Below, one piece after another: positions 1 to 7,448 of a stretch of 10,998 nt of DNA (within the stretch, counting starts at the first letter, position 1; every line of letters begins with the position of its first letter). A program made the translations under genes and the position numbers. Source of the DNA: Prolixibacteraceae bacterium (GTDB lineage: Bacteria; Bacteroidota; Bacteroidia; Bacteroidales; Prolixibacteraceae). The DNA is taken from contig SKHV01000193.1 in NCBI GenBank assembly GCA_007116765.1, positions 1 through 10,998 on the forward strand, written 5' to 3'. Under the pieces are notes generated by a model. The model searched no databases. It was not told where the DNA came from and worked only from the letters and a program-made list of their open reading frames with translations.

Positions 1-1235
1 AGTATCAGCGGGTGGGGCCGGCAGCTTATAAAAACAATCTTGACAATACTTTGGCGCTTGATTCAATGTTTGGTAACCCGCACCAGAATTTTAAAACGGT
101 GCACGTGGCCGGCACCAATGGGAAAGGTTCTGTTTCGCATATGCTTGCTTCGGTATTGCAAAGGGCAGGCTACAAGGTAGGACTATATACTTCGCCCCAC
201 TTGAAGGACTACCGCGAACGTATAAAAATAAACGGGCAAATGATCCCTGAAGAGAAAGTGTGCAGCTTTCTTGAACGTTTCTTCAATTTGAATTCTACCG
301 CTAAAGTTGAGCCCTCATTTTTTGAACTTTCGGTAGCTATGGCCTTCGATTATTTTTCGAATGAGATGATTGATGTAGCTATAGTAGAAGTTGGCTTGGG
401 CGGTCGGCTCGATTCTACGAATATAATCACACCCGAAGTTTCGGTAATCACCAATATTAGCTTTGACCATACCGCTTTGCTGGGGAATACCCTGCCTTTG
501 ATTGCAAACGAGAAGGCAGGGATTATAAAGCCCGGTGTGCCGGTGGTTGTTGGCGAAAACCAGTCCGAAACTGCCCCGGTTTTTATGCAGAAAGCTCAAC
601 AAGAAAAAGCGCCCCTCATCTTTGCCGATTCCGATTACCATATTTCCGTACAACCCGAAGGAAAATTGATGGTAAGTTCATGCTGTAGTATAATTTGCCG
701 AGGCTTGAAGCCCGATTTGGAAGGTATGTACCAAAGGAAAAACCTGCTTACATCAATTGCAACTATTGAGCTATTGAAGAAAAAAGGTTTTGAACTTTCG
801 GAGCAAAATGTGGTTAATGGGTTGGGTAGTGTAGTTGTCAATACCGGCTTATTGGGGCGCTGGCAGAAAATAAGCTCAAAGCCCGATATTGTTTGCGATA
901 CCGGGCATAACGAGGCAGGCATATCTCTTGTTGTGCAGCAACTGAGTAAATGCAGTTACGATAAATTACACATCGTATTCGGAACGGTAAACGATAAAGA
1001 TTTAGTTCCGATTTTGAAATTATTGCCTGTAAATGCCGTTTATTATTTTACACGTGCTAATGTTGACCGTGCACTTGACCCGGAATTATTGCAAAATCAG
1101 GCTGTCACATATAATTTACATGGAAAAGTGTTTTCAAGCGTTAACGGTGCACTCGGTGCGGCAAAAAGTGCAGCCACCGAAAACGATTTAATATTTGTGG
1201 GAGGCAGCACTTTTGTAGTTGCCGAAGTAATGTAA
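1..1235 (+). CDS. folC: Bifunctional folylpolyglutamate / dihydrofolate synthase, 5'-truncated by the window edge
   Basis: This cytosolic Mur-ligase-family enzyme uses ATP to add glutamate to dihydropteroate and/or to extend the glutamate tail of reduced folates. The reading frame is open to the window edge and the residues before the first possible GTG (position 12), YQR then VGPAAYKNNL, fit the conserved family N-terminus, so that GTG is not the real start; I estimate about 20 residues are missing. Visible protein is 410 residues. It shows the P-loop GTNGKGS (about 37-43), TSPHL (about 63-67), the EVGLGGRLDSTN block (about 129-140), FDHTALLGNT (about 154-163), and EKAGIIK (about 170-176), whose lysine is the usual carbamylated metal-bridging residue. 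YQRKN (about 245-249) precedes the C-terminal ligand domain, where DTGHN (about 301-305) replaces the common DxAHNP. The next gene starts 11 bp downstream, so the two are probably cotranscribed. Family is certain; folate versus dihydropteroate preference cannot be read from the sequence. Confidence 0.95.
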   Translation, partial: YQRVGPAAYKNNLDNTLALDSMFGNPHQNFKTVHVAGTNGKGSVSHMLASVLQRAGYKVGLYTSPHLKDYRERIKINGQMIPEEKVCSFLERFFNLNSTAKVEPSFFELSVAMAFDYFSNEMIDVAIVEVGLGGRLDSTNIITPEVSVITNISFDHTALLGNTLPLIANEKAGIIKPGVPVVVGENQSETAPVFMQKAQQEKAPLIFADSDYHISVQPEGKLMVSSCCSIICRGLKPDLEGMYQRKNLLTSIATIELLKKKGFELSEQNVVNGLGSVVVNTGLLGRWQKISSKPDIVCDTGHNEAGISLVVQQLSKCSYDKLHIVFGTVNDKDLVPILKLLPVNAVYYFTRANVDRALDPELLQNQAVTYNLHGKVFSSVNGALGAAKSAATENDLIFVGGSTFVVAEVM

Positions 1236-1246
1236 TATATTTTTGA

Positions 1247-1909
1247 ATGACCATGATAGTCAATCCCTTATATGAACTCATTGCTCAGGGCGAGCACCAA
1301 CAGCAGGATTTTAAGTTTTGCATTAACGATTCGCGCAAAATAGCACGCTCGTTGGTAGCATTTGCAAATACCGACGGAGGCAGGCTTTTGATAGGGGTAA
1401 AAGACAACGGGAAAATTGTCGGCGTTAAAACCGACGAAGAATTTTACATGGTCGAGGCTGCAGCCAACACCTTTAGTCAACCAAAAATCGATTTTGAATA
1501 TCAGCATTGGGAAGCTGAGGGGAAGATTGTTCTTGAAATAAGTGTGAAACCCAGCAAAGAAAAGCCACATTACGCACAAAACGATGAAAAAAAGTGGATG
1601 CCTTATATTAGGCGCAACGATGAAAATATACTTGCCAACAAAGTTTTGGTTGATGCATGGAAAATACAGCGTAACAAGAAAGGTTTGCTTTTTAAATACG
1701 ATGAACCCCGAAAAAAATTGGTAGAATACTTGTCGGCAAACGAGACTATTACCTTATCGAAATTTAGCCGGATAGCACATATTAGCCGCTTAGCTGCCGG
1801 CAAAATATTGGCCGAATTCTTATCAATTGGTTGTATTGATATAAACCTTGAGCGCGAACCCGTTGTTTATTACCTCAGTAATGATTTTGATTTGGATAAA
1901 TTGACTTGA
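1247..1909 (+). CDS. AlbA_2 (Schlafen-type) domain protein with C-terminal winged-helix-like region
   Basis: A 220-residue soluble protein whose N-terminal half matches the AlbA_2/'AAA_4' putative DNA-binding domain found in bacterial Schlafen-like regulators. The diagnostic stretch is E16 with DFK (21-23), followed by an AFANTDGGRLLIGV core and a KIVGV strand (about 38-60). A second conserved piece around PYIRRND (119-125) matches the end of the domain, where family members carry a (Y/F)xRxG/N motif. Residues about 155-210 (leucine-rich helices, SKFSRIAHISRLAAGKI, then a short strand VVYYL) look like a winged helix-turn-helix. No Walker motifs are visible despite the older AAA_4 name. The start could be the ATG at 1247 or the ATG two codons later at 1253; neither has a clear ribosome-binding site. 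It follows folC by 11 bp and probably shares its transcript. A DNA- or RNA-binding role is inferred from the domain; the target is unknown. Confidence 0.85.
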   Translation: MTMIVNPLYELIAQGEHQQQDFKFCINDSRKIARSLVAFANTDGGRLLIGVKDNGKIVGVKTDEEFYMVEAAANTFSQPKIDFEYQHWEAEGKIVLEISVKPSKEKPHYAQNDEKKWMPYIRRNDENILANKVLVDAWKIQRNKKGLLFKYDEPRKKLVEYLSANETITLSKFSRIAHISRLAAGKILAEFLSIGCIDINLEREPVVYYLSNDFDLDKLT

Positions 1910-2009
1910 TGATTATTTTGCATTTATTTCAATTGAAACATTAAGTTTTTAATTGCAGAATTGGTAGTTTTACAGCTAATCTATGTGCTAATTATTAAAA
2001 TAATATATT

Positions 2010-3164
2010 ATGAAGAAGCTTTTTATTGCATTTGTTGTATTATCTGTTTTTGTTTCTTGTTCGGTTTTTGGACAGTTTAACTATCAAAATGCCGAAACCG
2101 ACGATTCCCTGAGATATACTCCGGCTTATCCTCCACATGAAGTGGTACATTACGACGAACCCAATGAAGATGGAACTCCTAAAAATGTGGTCATGTTTAT
2201 TGGCGATGGTATGAGCATGTCGTACGTATTTGCAGCATATACTGCCAACAGGGGCGATTTGTATATGTTCAACTTCAATAACCTCGGTTTTCAAACAACC
2301 CATTCTGCCGATAATTACATAACCGATTCGGCAGCAAGTGGAACCGCTTTGGCAACCGGGCAAAAAACTTATGGTGGAGCAGTTGGCGTTGATACCGATA
2401 AAGTAGCCATTGAAAATATTAGAGAAAAGTTTGAAAATATGGGAAGGGCAACTGGCTTGGTATCAACTTCAACAATAACGCACGCAACGCCTGCCTCTTT
2501 TATCGCGCATCAACCAAGCCGGAACATGTATGAGGCAATAGCTGCCGATTTTCTGAAAACCAATATCGATGTATTCATTGGTGGTGGATACGACCAATTT
2601 GCAACTCGTGAAGACGGTAGGAATTTAATATCGGAACTTAAAGATAAAGGCTATCAGGTACTCACCGATATTGATGAGGTAGCAAAGGTGAAAGAAGGTA
2701 AGCTGGCAGGCTTAATTGCACCAGGGCATACTGCTCAGGCAGGCAGCCGCCGTAGCGATTTACTTGAAGTTTCGGTTGAAACTGCATTGAACGTGCTTAG
2801 CAATAATGAAAATGGCTTTTTCCTGATGGTGGAAGGCTCTCAGCTCGATTGGGCAGGGCACAACAACCATACAGGCTACTTGGTGCGCGAAACCCTCGAC
2901 TTTGACCGTGCAGTTGGAAAAGCTTTAGAATTTGCAGCCAATAATAAAGAGACTCTTGTTATTGTTACTTCCGACCATGAAACCGGTGGCTTTGTAGTGA
3001 TTAATGGGAACAAGGAAACAGGTTATGTGCATGGCGCATTCAGTTCAACAAACCATACGCCCGAGTTTGTGCCGGTTATGGCATTTGGTCCAGGTGCAAA
3101 AAAATTCAGGGGTTTTTACGACAATACCGATATTCCAAAAAAAATAATGGAACTTATAGAATAG
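2010..3164 (+). CDS. Exported alkaline phosphatase, PhoA family
   Basis: A secreted phosphomonoesterase that releases inorganic phosphate from organic phosphates outside the cytoplasmic membrane, using two zinc ions and a third metal. The 384-residue product starts with a signal peptide (MKK plus a hydrophobic run to about residue 20). Cleavage is likely after SVFG, before Gln22; the cysteine at 17 (FVSC) is a poor lipobox but an alternative lipoprotein reading is not excluded. Catalytic and metal residues are recognisable: D66 (IGDG), nucleophile S107 with D106 (TDSAAS), phosphate-binding R171, T160, E275, D280 and H284 (VEGSQLDWAGH), D322/H323 (SDHETGG) and H349 (TNHT). Positions equivalent to E. 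coli D153 and K328 appear to be H158 and W281, the combination known from Thermotoga maritima alkaline phosphatase. It is shorter than E. coli PhoA (471 residues), lacking some peripheral insertions. It is flanked by a 100-bp upstream gap and a downstream terminator, so it is probably monocistronic. Phosphate-dependent control is plausible but no Pho box was identified. Confidence 0.94.
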   Translation: MKKLFIAFVVLSVFVSCSVFGQFNYQNAETDDSLRYTPAYPPHEVVHYDEPNEDGTPKNVVMFIGDGMSMSYVFAAYTANRGDLYMFNFNNLGFQTTHSADNYITDSAASGTALATGQKTYGGAVGVDTDKVAIENIREKFENMGRATGLVSTSTITHATPASFIAHQPSRNMYEAIAADFLKTNIDVFIGGGYDQFATREDGRNLISELKDKGYQVLTDIDEVAKVKEGKLAGLIAPGHTAQAGSRRSDLLEVSVETALNVLSNNENGFFLMVEGSQLDWAGHNNHTGYLVRETLDFDRAVGKALEFAANNKETLVIVTSDHETGGFVVINGNKETGYVHGAFSSTNHTPEFVPVMAFGPGAKKFRGFYDNTDIPKKIMELIE

Positions 3165-3192
3165 CTTTATTATGCATATATAATGTGTAAAG

Positions 3193-3222
3193 AAAAGCAG
3201 CATGTATAGTGCTGCTTTTTTT
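3193..3222 (+). terminator. Intrinsic terminator after the alkaline phosphatase gene
   Basis: A perfect 10-bp inverted repeat, AAAAGCAGCA (3193-3202) and TGCTGCTTTT (3210-3219), encloses a 7-nt loop and runs into a tract of seven T residues (3216-3222). It lies 28 bp after the stop codon of the phosphatase gene and before the transporter promoter, as expected for a rho-independent terminator. The A-run at the left arm could give weaker termination on the opposite strand. Confidence 0.9.
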
Positions 3223-3264
3223 GTAGCACTTCAATATATTTAATGCTCTAAAACACATATATGC

Positions 3265-3296
3265 TTTGGTAAGTTAAGCTTTCAGTTTTATATTTG
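3265..3296 (+). promoter_or_regulatory. Bacteroidota-type sigma-ABfr promoter for the BASS transporter
   Basis: TTTG at 3265-3268 and TATATTTG at 3289-3296, separated by 20 nt, match the Bacteroidota housekeeping promoter consensus (TTTG or TTG near -33, TAnnTTTG near -7). The -7 box ends only 5 nt before the ATG at 3302, so transcription would begin at or within a few bases of the start codon. An in-frame TAA at 3275-3277 and no intervening start codon rule out a longer upstream start. Confidence 0.6.
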
Positions 3297-3301
3297 CTTT
3301 C

Positions 3302-4258
3302 ATGTTTGAATCGTTAGAAGTACTAGATAATATTCGACTAAACTTTACCGAAGGCGGCTTGCTTGTTTTAAACATTGCACTGGCATTCATTATGTTTGGT
3401 GTGGCACTTTCAATAAAAGTCGATGATTTTAAGGCTGTAATAAATAAACCACGGCCTGCTGTAATTGGGTACGTATCGCAGTTTTTCTTATTGCCGGCTT
3501 TGACCTTCCTTTTGGTGCTTTTAATCAGACCAACACCATCGGTGGCATTAGGAATGATTTTAGTAGCAGCTTGCCCAGGAGGAAATATTTCAAATTTTCT
3601 GGCATCGTTGGCTAAGGGAAATTCTGCATTATCAGTAACACTAACCGCACTAGCTACTATTTCAGCAATTTTCATGACACCGCTGAACTTTTCTTTTTGG
3701 GGTGGAATTTATGTAAACTATTACAATAAACTTGGAGGCGAATATTTAAGACCCCTCGAAATTGACGCCGGACAAATTTTTGTAACAGTTTTTCTTATTT
3801 TGGGAATACCTGTTATTGTTGGTGTTTTGGTTGCAAGGCACATGCCTAAATTAACTTCTAAAATTATTAAACCAATAAAACGGTTTTCAATAATCTTTTT
3901 TCTGATTATGGTAATTGTGATGCTGAGAAGCAATTTTGTTCAGTTCATCGAAGTAATCCACATAATATTTATCATTGTTCTGGCACATAACGCATTGGCC
4001 TTAGGTACCGGCTTTTCTGTTGCTTCTATTTTTAAACTGAGCCGGAAAGACAGGCGTTCAATTTCAATTGAAACAGGAATTCAAAATTCAGGTTTAGCAC
4101 TAACATTAATGTTCAACCCAAAAATTTTTCCGCCCGATTTTGAATTGGGAGGAATGGCCATTATTGCTGCTTGGTGGGGTATTTGGCATATTATTTCGGG
4201 CTTGATTATGGCAACTTTGTGGGGTAGAAAATCGTTGGAGGAGACTAATGGCTCCTAA
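3302..4258 (+). CDS. Bile acid:sodium symporter (BASS/SBF) family transporter
   Basis: A 318-residue integral inner-membrane protein of the BASS superfamily, which couples Na+ entry to uptake of an organic anion. About nine to ten hydrophobic segments are visible, starting at residue 18. Two family-defining sites are present: CPGGNISNFLASLAKGN (91-107), the first discontinuous-helix/Na+ site region, and ETGIQNSG (257-264), the second site with the Glu and Gln-Asn pair that coordinate sodium in ASBT homologues. The region FNPKIFPP then a Gly/Ala/Trp-rich helix (271-301) is typical of the C-terminal end. Despite the family name, most bacterial members carry other organic acids (for example pantoate, 2-oxoacids or sulphur compounds), so the substrate is unassigned. 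It has its own strong-looking promoter and is followed after 30 bp by the acyltransferase gene in the same direction. The sodium gradient needed could be supplied by the Oad-type pump encoded further downstream. Confidence 0.9.
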   Translation: MFESLEVLDNIRLNFTEGGLLVLNIALAFIMFGVALSIKVDDFKAVINKPRPAVIGYVSQFFLLPALTFLLVLLIRPTPSVALGMILVAACPGGNISNFLASLAKGNSALSVTLTALATISAIFMTPLNFSFWGGIYVNYYNKLGGEYLRPLEIDAGQIFVTVFLILGIPVIVGVLVARHMPKLTSKIIKPIKRFSIIFFLIMVIVMLRSNFVQFIEVIHIIFIIVLAHNALALGTGFSVASIFKLSRKDRRSISIETGIQNSGLALTLMFNPKIFPPDFELGGMAIIAAWWGIWHIISGLIMATLWGRKSLEETNGS

Positions 4259-4288
4259 TTATTGGATGATTGATTTTAAAAATATTTT

Positions 4289-5638
4289 ATGAGAAGAGTA
4301 GAGGAGTGGTCGCTAATATATGAGTATATTCGATCGTTGGCACGAATTGTTTATCGGGCATCGAATAAACACATAACCGTTAACGGTATCGAAAATGTAC
4401 CCAAAAACGAACCGGTTATTTTTGCGCCTAACCATCAAAATGCTTTAGACGATCCTTTGGCTATACTGCTCACTTCGTCGGTTTTTCAACCTGTATTTTT
4501 AGCCCGAGCCGATATTTTTAAGAATAAGTTCATTTCCCGAATTTTAAATACCTTTAAAATTAGTCCCATATACCGCATTCGCGATGGGAAAGAGTCGCTT
4601 GATAAAAATAAAGAAGTATTTGAAAATAGTGTACGTATTTTGTCGAACAACAAAATGATGTGCCTTTTTCCCGAAGCCCGGCACATTGGAATGAAAAGCA
4701 TGTTACCACATAAAAAGGCCATTCCGCGTATCGTATTCATTGCAGCTAATCAAACTAATTTCGAACTCAATGTTAACATTGTGCCTGTTGGAATAAACTA
4801 TTCTCACTATTATAATTATAGGCGCAGTATAGTAGTGAACTATGGAAAGCCAATTAAGTCGTCTCAATATTATTCAATTTATAAAGAAAGTGGCGAAACT
4901 AAAGCCTCTTCAGCTTTACGCGACGACTTATACGAAGCACTTAAGGAACTGGTTATTCATGTTCCCGATAAGGAAGTGTACGATGTTTATGAGCTGGGTT
5001 TTGAACTCGCCACAAAAAAGGCTTGTAAAAAATTGAAGCTCAAAAACTCATTGAAGCACTTTTATGAATGTGAGAAGTTTATTACACAGAAGCTTGAAAA
5101 TCAATTTAAACAACATCCTCAGGATTCAGCCCATTGGCAGCAAAAGGCGGTTGAGTATAAAACCTTAAAACGCCGCTTGAAATTTCACGAAAGTGAACTA
5201 GAGAAGGGGAAAGCCACATTTGCCGATGTTTTTAAAGTAGGAATACCCGCGTTAATGTTATTGATTTTTGGCTTTTTTGGAGCACTTGCTCACGGTTGGT
5301 TGTTTTATTTGACTCGCTATCCTTACCGTAAACTCATAAAAGATAAACAGTTTTACAGTTCGTTTTCAGTTGTATTAAGTTTAGTTGCCTATCCGTTGTG
5401 GATTATTGGCTTGTTTTTTATTCTAAATAGTTTATTGAATAGTTTCTTGCTTGCTCTTATACTACTTGTTTTTTCTGTTCCAAGTGGAATTATCGCTTGG
5501 GAAGCCGGTCAAATGTTCATGAAATTAAGAAATCGGTTCAGGATTGGTGCTTTATTGAAGAAGAACAACAAAAGTATATTAAGGCTTTTTGAACTAAGAA
5601 AAGAGCTTAATTTATTTTTTGATGAGGTTCTTAGCTAA
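4289..5638 (+). CDS. PlsC-type glycerolipid acyltransferase with C-terminal membrane domain
   Basis: A 449-residue membrane-associated enzyme of the PlsC/LPLAT superfamily, which transfers a fatty acyl group to glycerol-3-phosphate, lysophosphatidate or another lipid acceptor. The N-terminal catalytic domain (about 30-200) carries NHQNALDD, the HX4D motif with H49 and D54. Motif II-like YRIRDG (95-100), FPEAR (127-131) in place of the usual FPEGTRS, and IVPVGINY (164-171) follow. Residues about 205-310 are charged and helical, probably coiled-coil. The C-terminal third holds about three membrane segments (about 317-340, 357-379, 383-403), then a basic-rich tail. This is much longer than a stand-alone PlsC (about 240 residues). 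The start ATG is the only reasonable one and lies 30 bp after the transporter stop, without a visible terminator between them, so cotranscription is likely. Its 3' end overlaps the convergent kinase gene by 8 bp. Acyl donor and acceptor are unknown. Confidence 0.87.
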   Translation: MRRVEEWSLIYEYIRSLARIVYRASNKHITVNGIENVPKNEPVIFAPNHQNALDDPLAILLTSSVFQPVFLARADIFKNKFISRILNTFKISPIYRIRDGKESLDKNKEVFENSVRILSNNKMMCLFPEARHIGMKSMLPHKKAIPRIVFIAANQTNFELNVNIVPVGINYSHYYNYRRSIVVNYGKPIKSSQYYSIYKESGETKASSALRDDLYEALKELVIHVPDKEVYDVYELGFELATKKACKKLKLKNSLKHFYECEKFITQKLENQFKQHPQDSAHWQQKAVEYKTLKRRLKFHESELEKGKATFADVFKVGIPALMLLIFGFFGALAHGWLFYLTRYPYRKLIKDKQFYSSFSVVLSLVAYPLWIIGLFFILNSLLNSFLLALILLVFSVPSGIIAWEAGQMFMKLRNRFRIGALLKKNNKSILRLFELRKELNLFFDEVLS

Positions 5639-7106
5639 TAGAGTCTTCGGATTTCTTTAACGGAACAATAAGCCTGAATTCAGAACCTGAGCCTACTTCC
5701 GAGGTAAATTCAAATACGTATTTCAATGCTTTGGAAATTCCGCTAACAATGTTCAGCCCGAGGCCAGAGCCTCCATATCCACGTGAAAAAGATCCGTCGC
5801 CCTGTACGAAAGGCATCATTATTTTCTTGTAGTCGGCTTCTTTAATTCCAATACCTGTATCTTCAATACTGAAAATTATTTTGTTTGAAAATTGTTGAAC
5901 CACTAGTTTTACATACCCCTTGTTTGTGAATTTGAAGGCATTGTCGATTAGCCTGAGCAGCGCTTTCTTTAATAGGTGATCGTCGGTGATTAAAGTTAAA
6001 GTTTCATTATCGGGCGCTTCAATTGAAAAATTCAAATGCTCTTTGTCGTGTTTAATTATAATTCCGTTGGCTTCATATTTTATCACTTTGAGGAAATTGC
6101 TTACTAAAACGGGTTTATTCACGGGCTTAAAACTGTTCGTTTTCACAAGTGAAGCATCAAAAATATCGTCGAAAGTGGAAAGTAAATACATGGTATTGCT
6201 TGCTATCAATTTTTGATACTCTTTTTTACTTTCAGTATCAACACCGTCTTCGGTTAACATTTCGGAAAAGCCGATAATCGAATTCAATGGTGTGCGTATT
6301 TCGTGTGAAATATTTGCGAGGAATTCCGATTTTAAATTATTACTTTCTTTCAAATTTTTCAATGCATTACGGAGCTTTCTCTCAGCATTTTTTCGCTGTT
6401 CAACTTCGTCGCCCAATTTGAAATTTAGTTTTTGCATTGCCCGAGTTCTGTTTTTTACTTTGGTTTCAAGCTCTGCATTTAAATCGTTCATCTTAATTAT
6501 TGCTGCTTGTGAGGTAATGCGCGAATGCTGAAATGTGTGATAAAATAGAAAAGAAAGTATTGCACCTATGATTAAATAAAGAAATGCTTCTGATATATAA
6601 GGTTGGTGAGTGAGGAGAACTATTGTGCTATAAGTTGAAAGCGAAACAGATAAATACAATATGAATCGGGTGAGCGATATGAAAAGAGTAAATGAAATGA
6701 GAAAAACAACAATGAAAAAAGTCAATGCATTAATTATTTCACCTGGACTTAGTGCCAAAACCGATGTGCTCCAAGCAATGGTAGCCACAGGAAAAATCAC
6801 CTGTATCGCTTTTTGATTATAAAATTTCTTAAGAGTTATATGTTTTTTAAGAAGCGATCCTGATAAAACATAAAGCGAAATGAGCAAATAAATAGAATCA
6901 CTAAAACGATAAATATGAGGCTCGGGCAACTTGTCAGGAATCAAGTAACCAAGTAATATAAAAATGGTGCAAGCAAAAAACGAAATTGCAGCAAAGAAAT
7001 TAATGCGTTTAATATCAGTGCTTATCAACTTTTTCTTGAGTTCAACTTTTTGTGCGCGGTTAAGCTTAACATCATTCAGTCCTAAACTATTTTTAAAAAG
7101 AATCAT
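5631..7106 (-). CDS. Membrane-bound hybrid-free sensor histidine kinase
   Basis: A 491-residue sensor kinase that autophosphorylates a histidine and passes the phosphate to a response regulator not encoded in this window. The N-terminal region (about 36-190) has around six hydrophobic segments and no large periplasmic domain, so it may sense a membrane or intramembrane signal. A helical linker (about 203-258) leads to the dimerisation/phosphoacceptor domain, SHEIRTPLNSIIGF with H268. The HATPase_c domain has the N box LIDNAFKFTNKG (N389), G1 DTGIGI (416-421), F box PFVQGD (432-437) and G2 GYGGSGLGL (443-451). No receiver domain follows. The ATG at 7106 is preceded directly by an in-frame TAG, which fixes the start. 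The gene diverges from the Oad operon across 342 bp and converges with the acyltransferase gene. The signal and partner are unknown. Confidence 0.93.
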   Translation of the reverse strand: MILFKNSLGLNDVKLNRAQKVELKKKLISTDIKRINFFAAISFFACTIFILLGYLIPDKLPEPHIYRFSDSIYLLISLYVLSGSLLKKHITLKKFYNQKAIQVIFPVATIAWSTSVLALSPGEIINALTFFIVVFLISFTLFISLTRFILYLSVSLSTYSTIVLLTHQPYISEAFLYLIIGAILSFLFYHTFQHSRITSQAAIIKMNDLNAELETKVKNRTRAMQKLNFKLGDEVEQRKNAERKLRNALKNLKESNNLKSEFLANISHEIRTPLNSIIGFSEMLTEDGVDTESKKEYQKLIASNTMYLLSTFDDIFDASLVKTNSFKPVNKPVLVSNFLKVIKYEANGIIIKHDKEHLNFSIEAPDNETLTLITDDHLLKKALLRLIDNAFKFTNKGYVKLVVQQFSNKIIFSIEDTGIGIKEADYKKIMMPFVQGDGSFSRGYGGSGLGLNIVSGISKALKYVFEFTSEVGSGSEFRLIVPLKKSEDSIS

Positions 7107-7160
7107 CTATGATTATTAATTGCCTGTAAAAAAAAAAGTTATGTTTTGATTTCTGATGTT

Positions 7161-7192
7161 CAAAAGATAGAATAAAAAGTTATTAAAAACAA
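7161..7192 (-). promoter_or_regulatory. Possible promoter of the histidine kinase gene
   Basis: Read on the minus strand, TTG (7192-7190), a 20-nt spacer and TATCTTTTG (7169-7161) resemble the Bacteroidota promoter TTG-N~20-TAnnTTTG, with one extra T in the -7 box. Transcription would begin roughly 50 nt before the kinase ATG. The match is imperfect and the region is AT-rich, so a chance match is possible. Confidence 0.4.
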
Positions 7193-7224
7193 TGTGGAAG
7201 ACCATTATGTATAAAAAGTAAGGC

Positions 7225-7248
7225 AATACTAACATTATTGTTGATATT
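7225..7248. repeat. Imperfect palindrome in the divergent intergenic region
   Basis: AATACTAACA (7225-7234) and TGTTGATATT (7239-7248) are inverted copies with 8 of 10 positions matching and a 4-bp centre (TTAT). The two mismatches are adjacent and in the middle of each arm. It has no following T-tract, so it does not look like a terminator. It could be an operator for a dimeric regulator, but in AT-rich DNA it may be chance. Confidence 0.3.
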
Positions 7249-7413
7249 ACAAATTGGTACTACGCTGCATCTATTTTATTTAATATGAATGTTAAAAAAA
7301 TAATAAATATCTAAGGGTTTAAACATGTGCTTTTCCTGCTTCGTATTCTAAATGCTATTATTGTGAAAATGTAGTAAAATGGAGGAGTGTTTTTTTTTTG
7401 TAAGGATGCCTCT

Positions 7414-7421
7414 TATATTTA
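7414..7421 (+). promoter_or_regulatory. Candidate -7 box for the oadGAB operon
   Basis: TATATTTA differs from the Bacteroidota -7 consensus TAnnTTTG at the last position and lies 27 bp before the oadG ATG, giving an implied leader of about 20-25 nt. At the expected -33 spacing there is only a poly-T run rather than a TTG, so this is a weak call. Confidence 0.25.
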
Positions 7422-7448
7422 TTAAATGACTAATTAAAGAAAAGGCTT

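Larger units (their letters stand above)
7107..7448. other. AT-rich divergent intergenic region between the kinase and the Oad operon
   Basis: This 342-bp stretch contains no convincing gene on either strand. It carries runs of A (7128-7137) and T (7390-7399), a possible kinase promoter on the minus strand, a possible Oad operon promoter near 7414-7421, and an imperfect inverted repeat at 7225-7248. It does not resemble any tRNA, rRNA or riboswitch family that I recognise. Confidence 0.6.

Noticed and set aside
12..14. GTG as the start of folC
   Set aside because: The frame is open to the window edge and the residues upstream (YQR) continue the conserved N-terminus, so the true start lies outside the window.
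1965..1972. Possible -7 box (TAGTTTTA) before the alkaline phosphatase gene
   Set aside because: It misses the consensus last base and has no TTG at the right distance upstream; the 100-bp gap surely holds a promoter but I cannot place it with confidence.
2040..2363. Minus-strand open frame over the 5' part of the phosphatase gene
   Set aside because: It is antisense to a signal peptide and catalytic core with clear family motifs and has no recognisable product.
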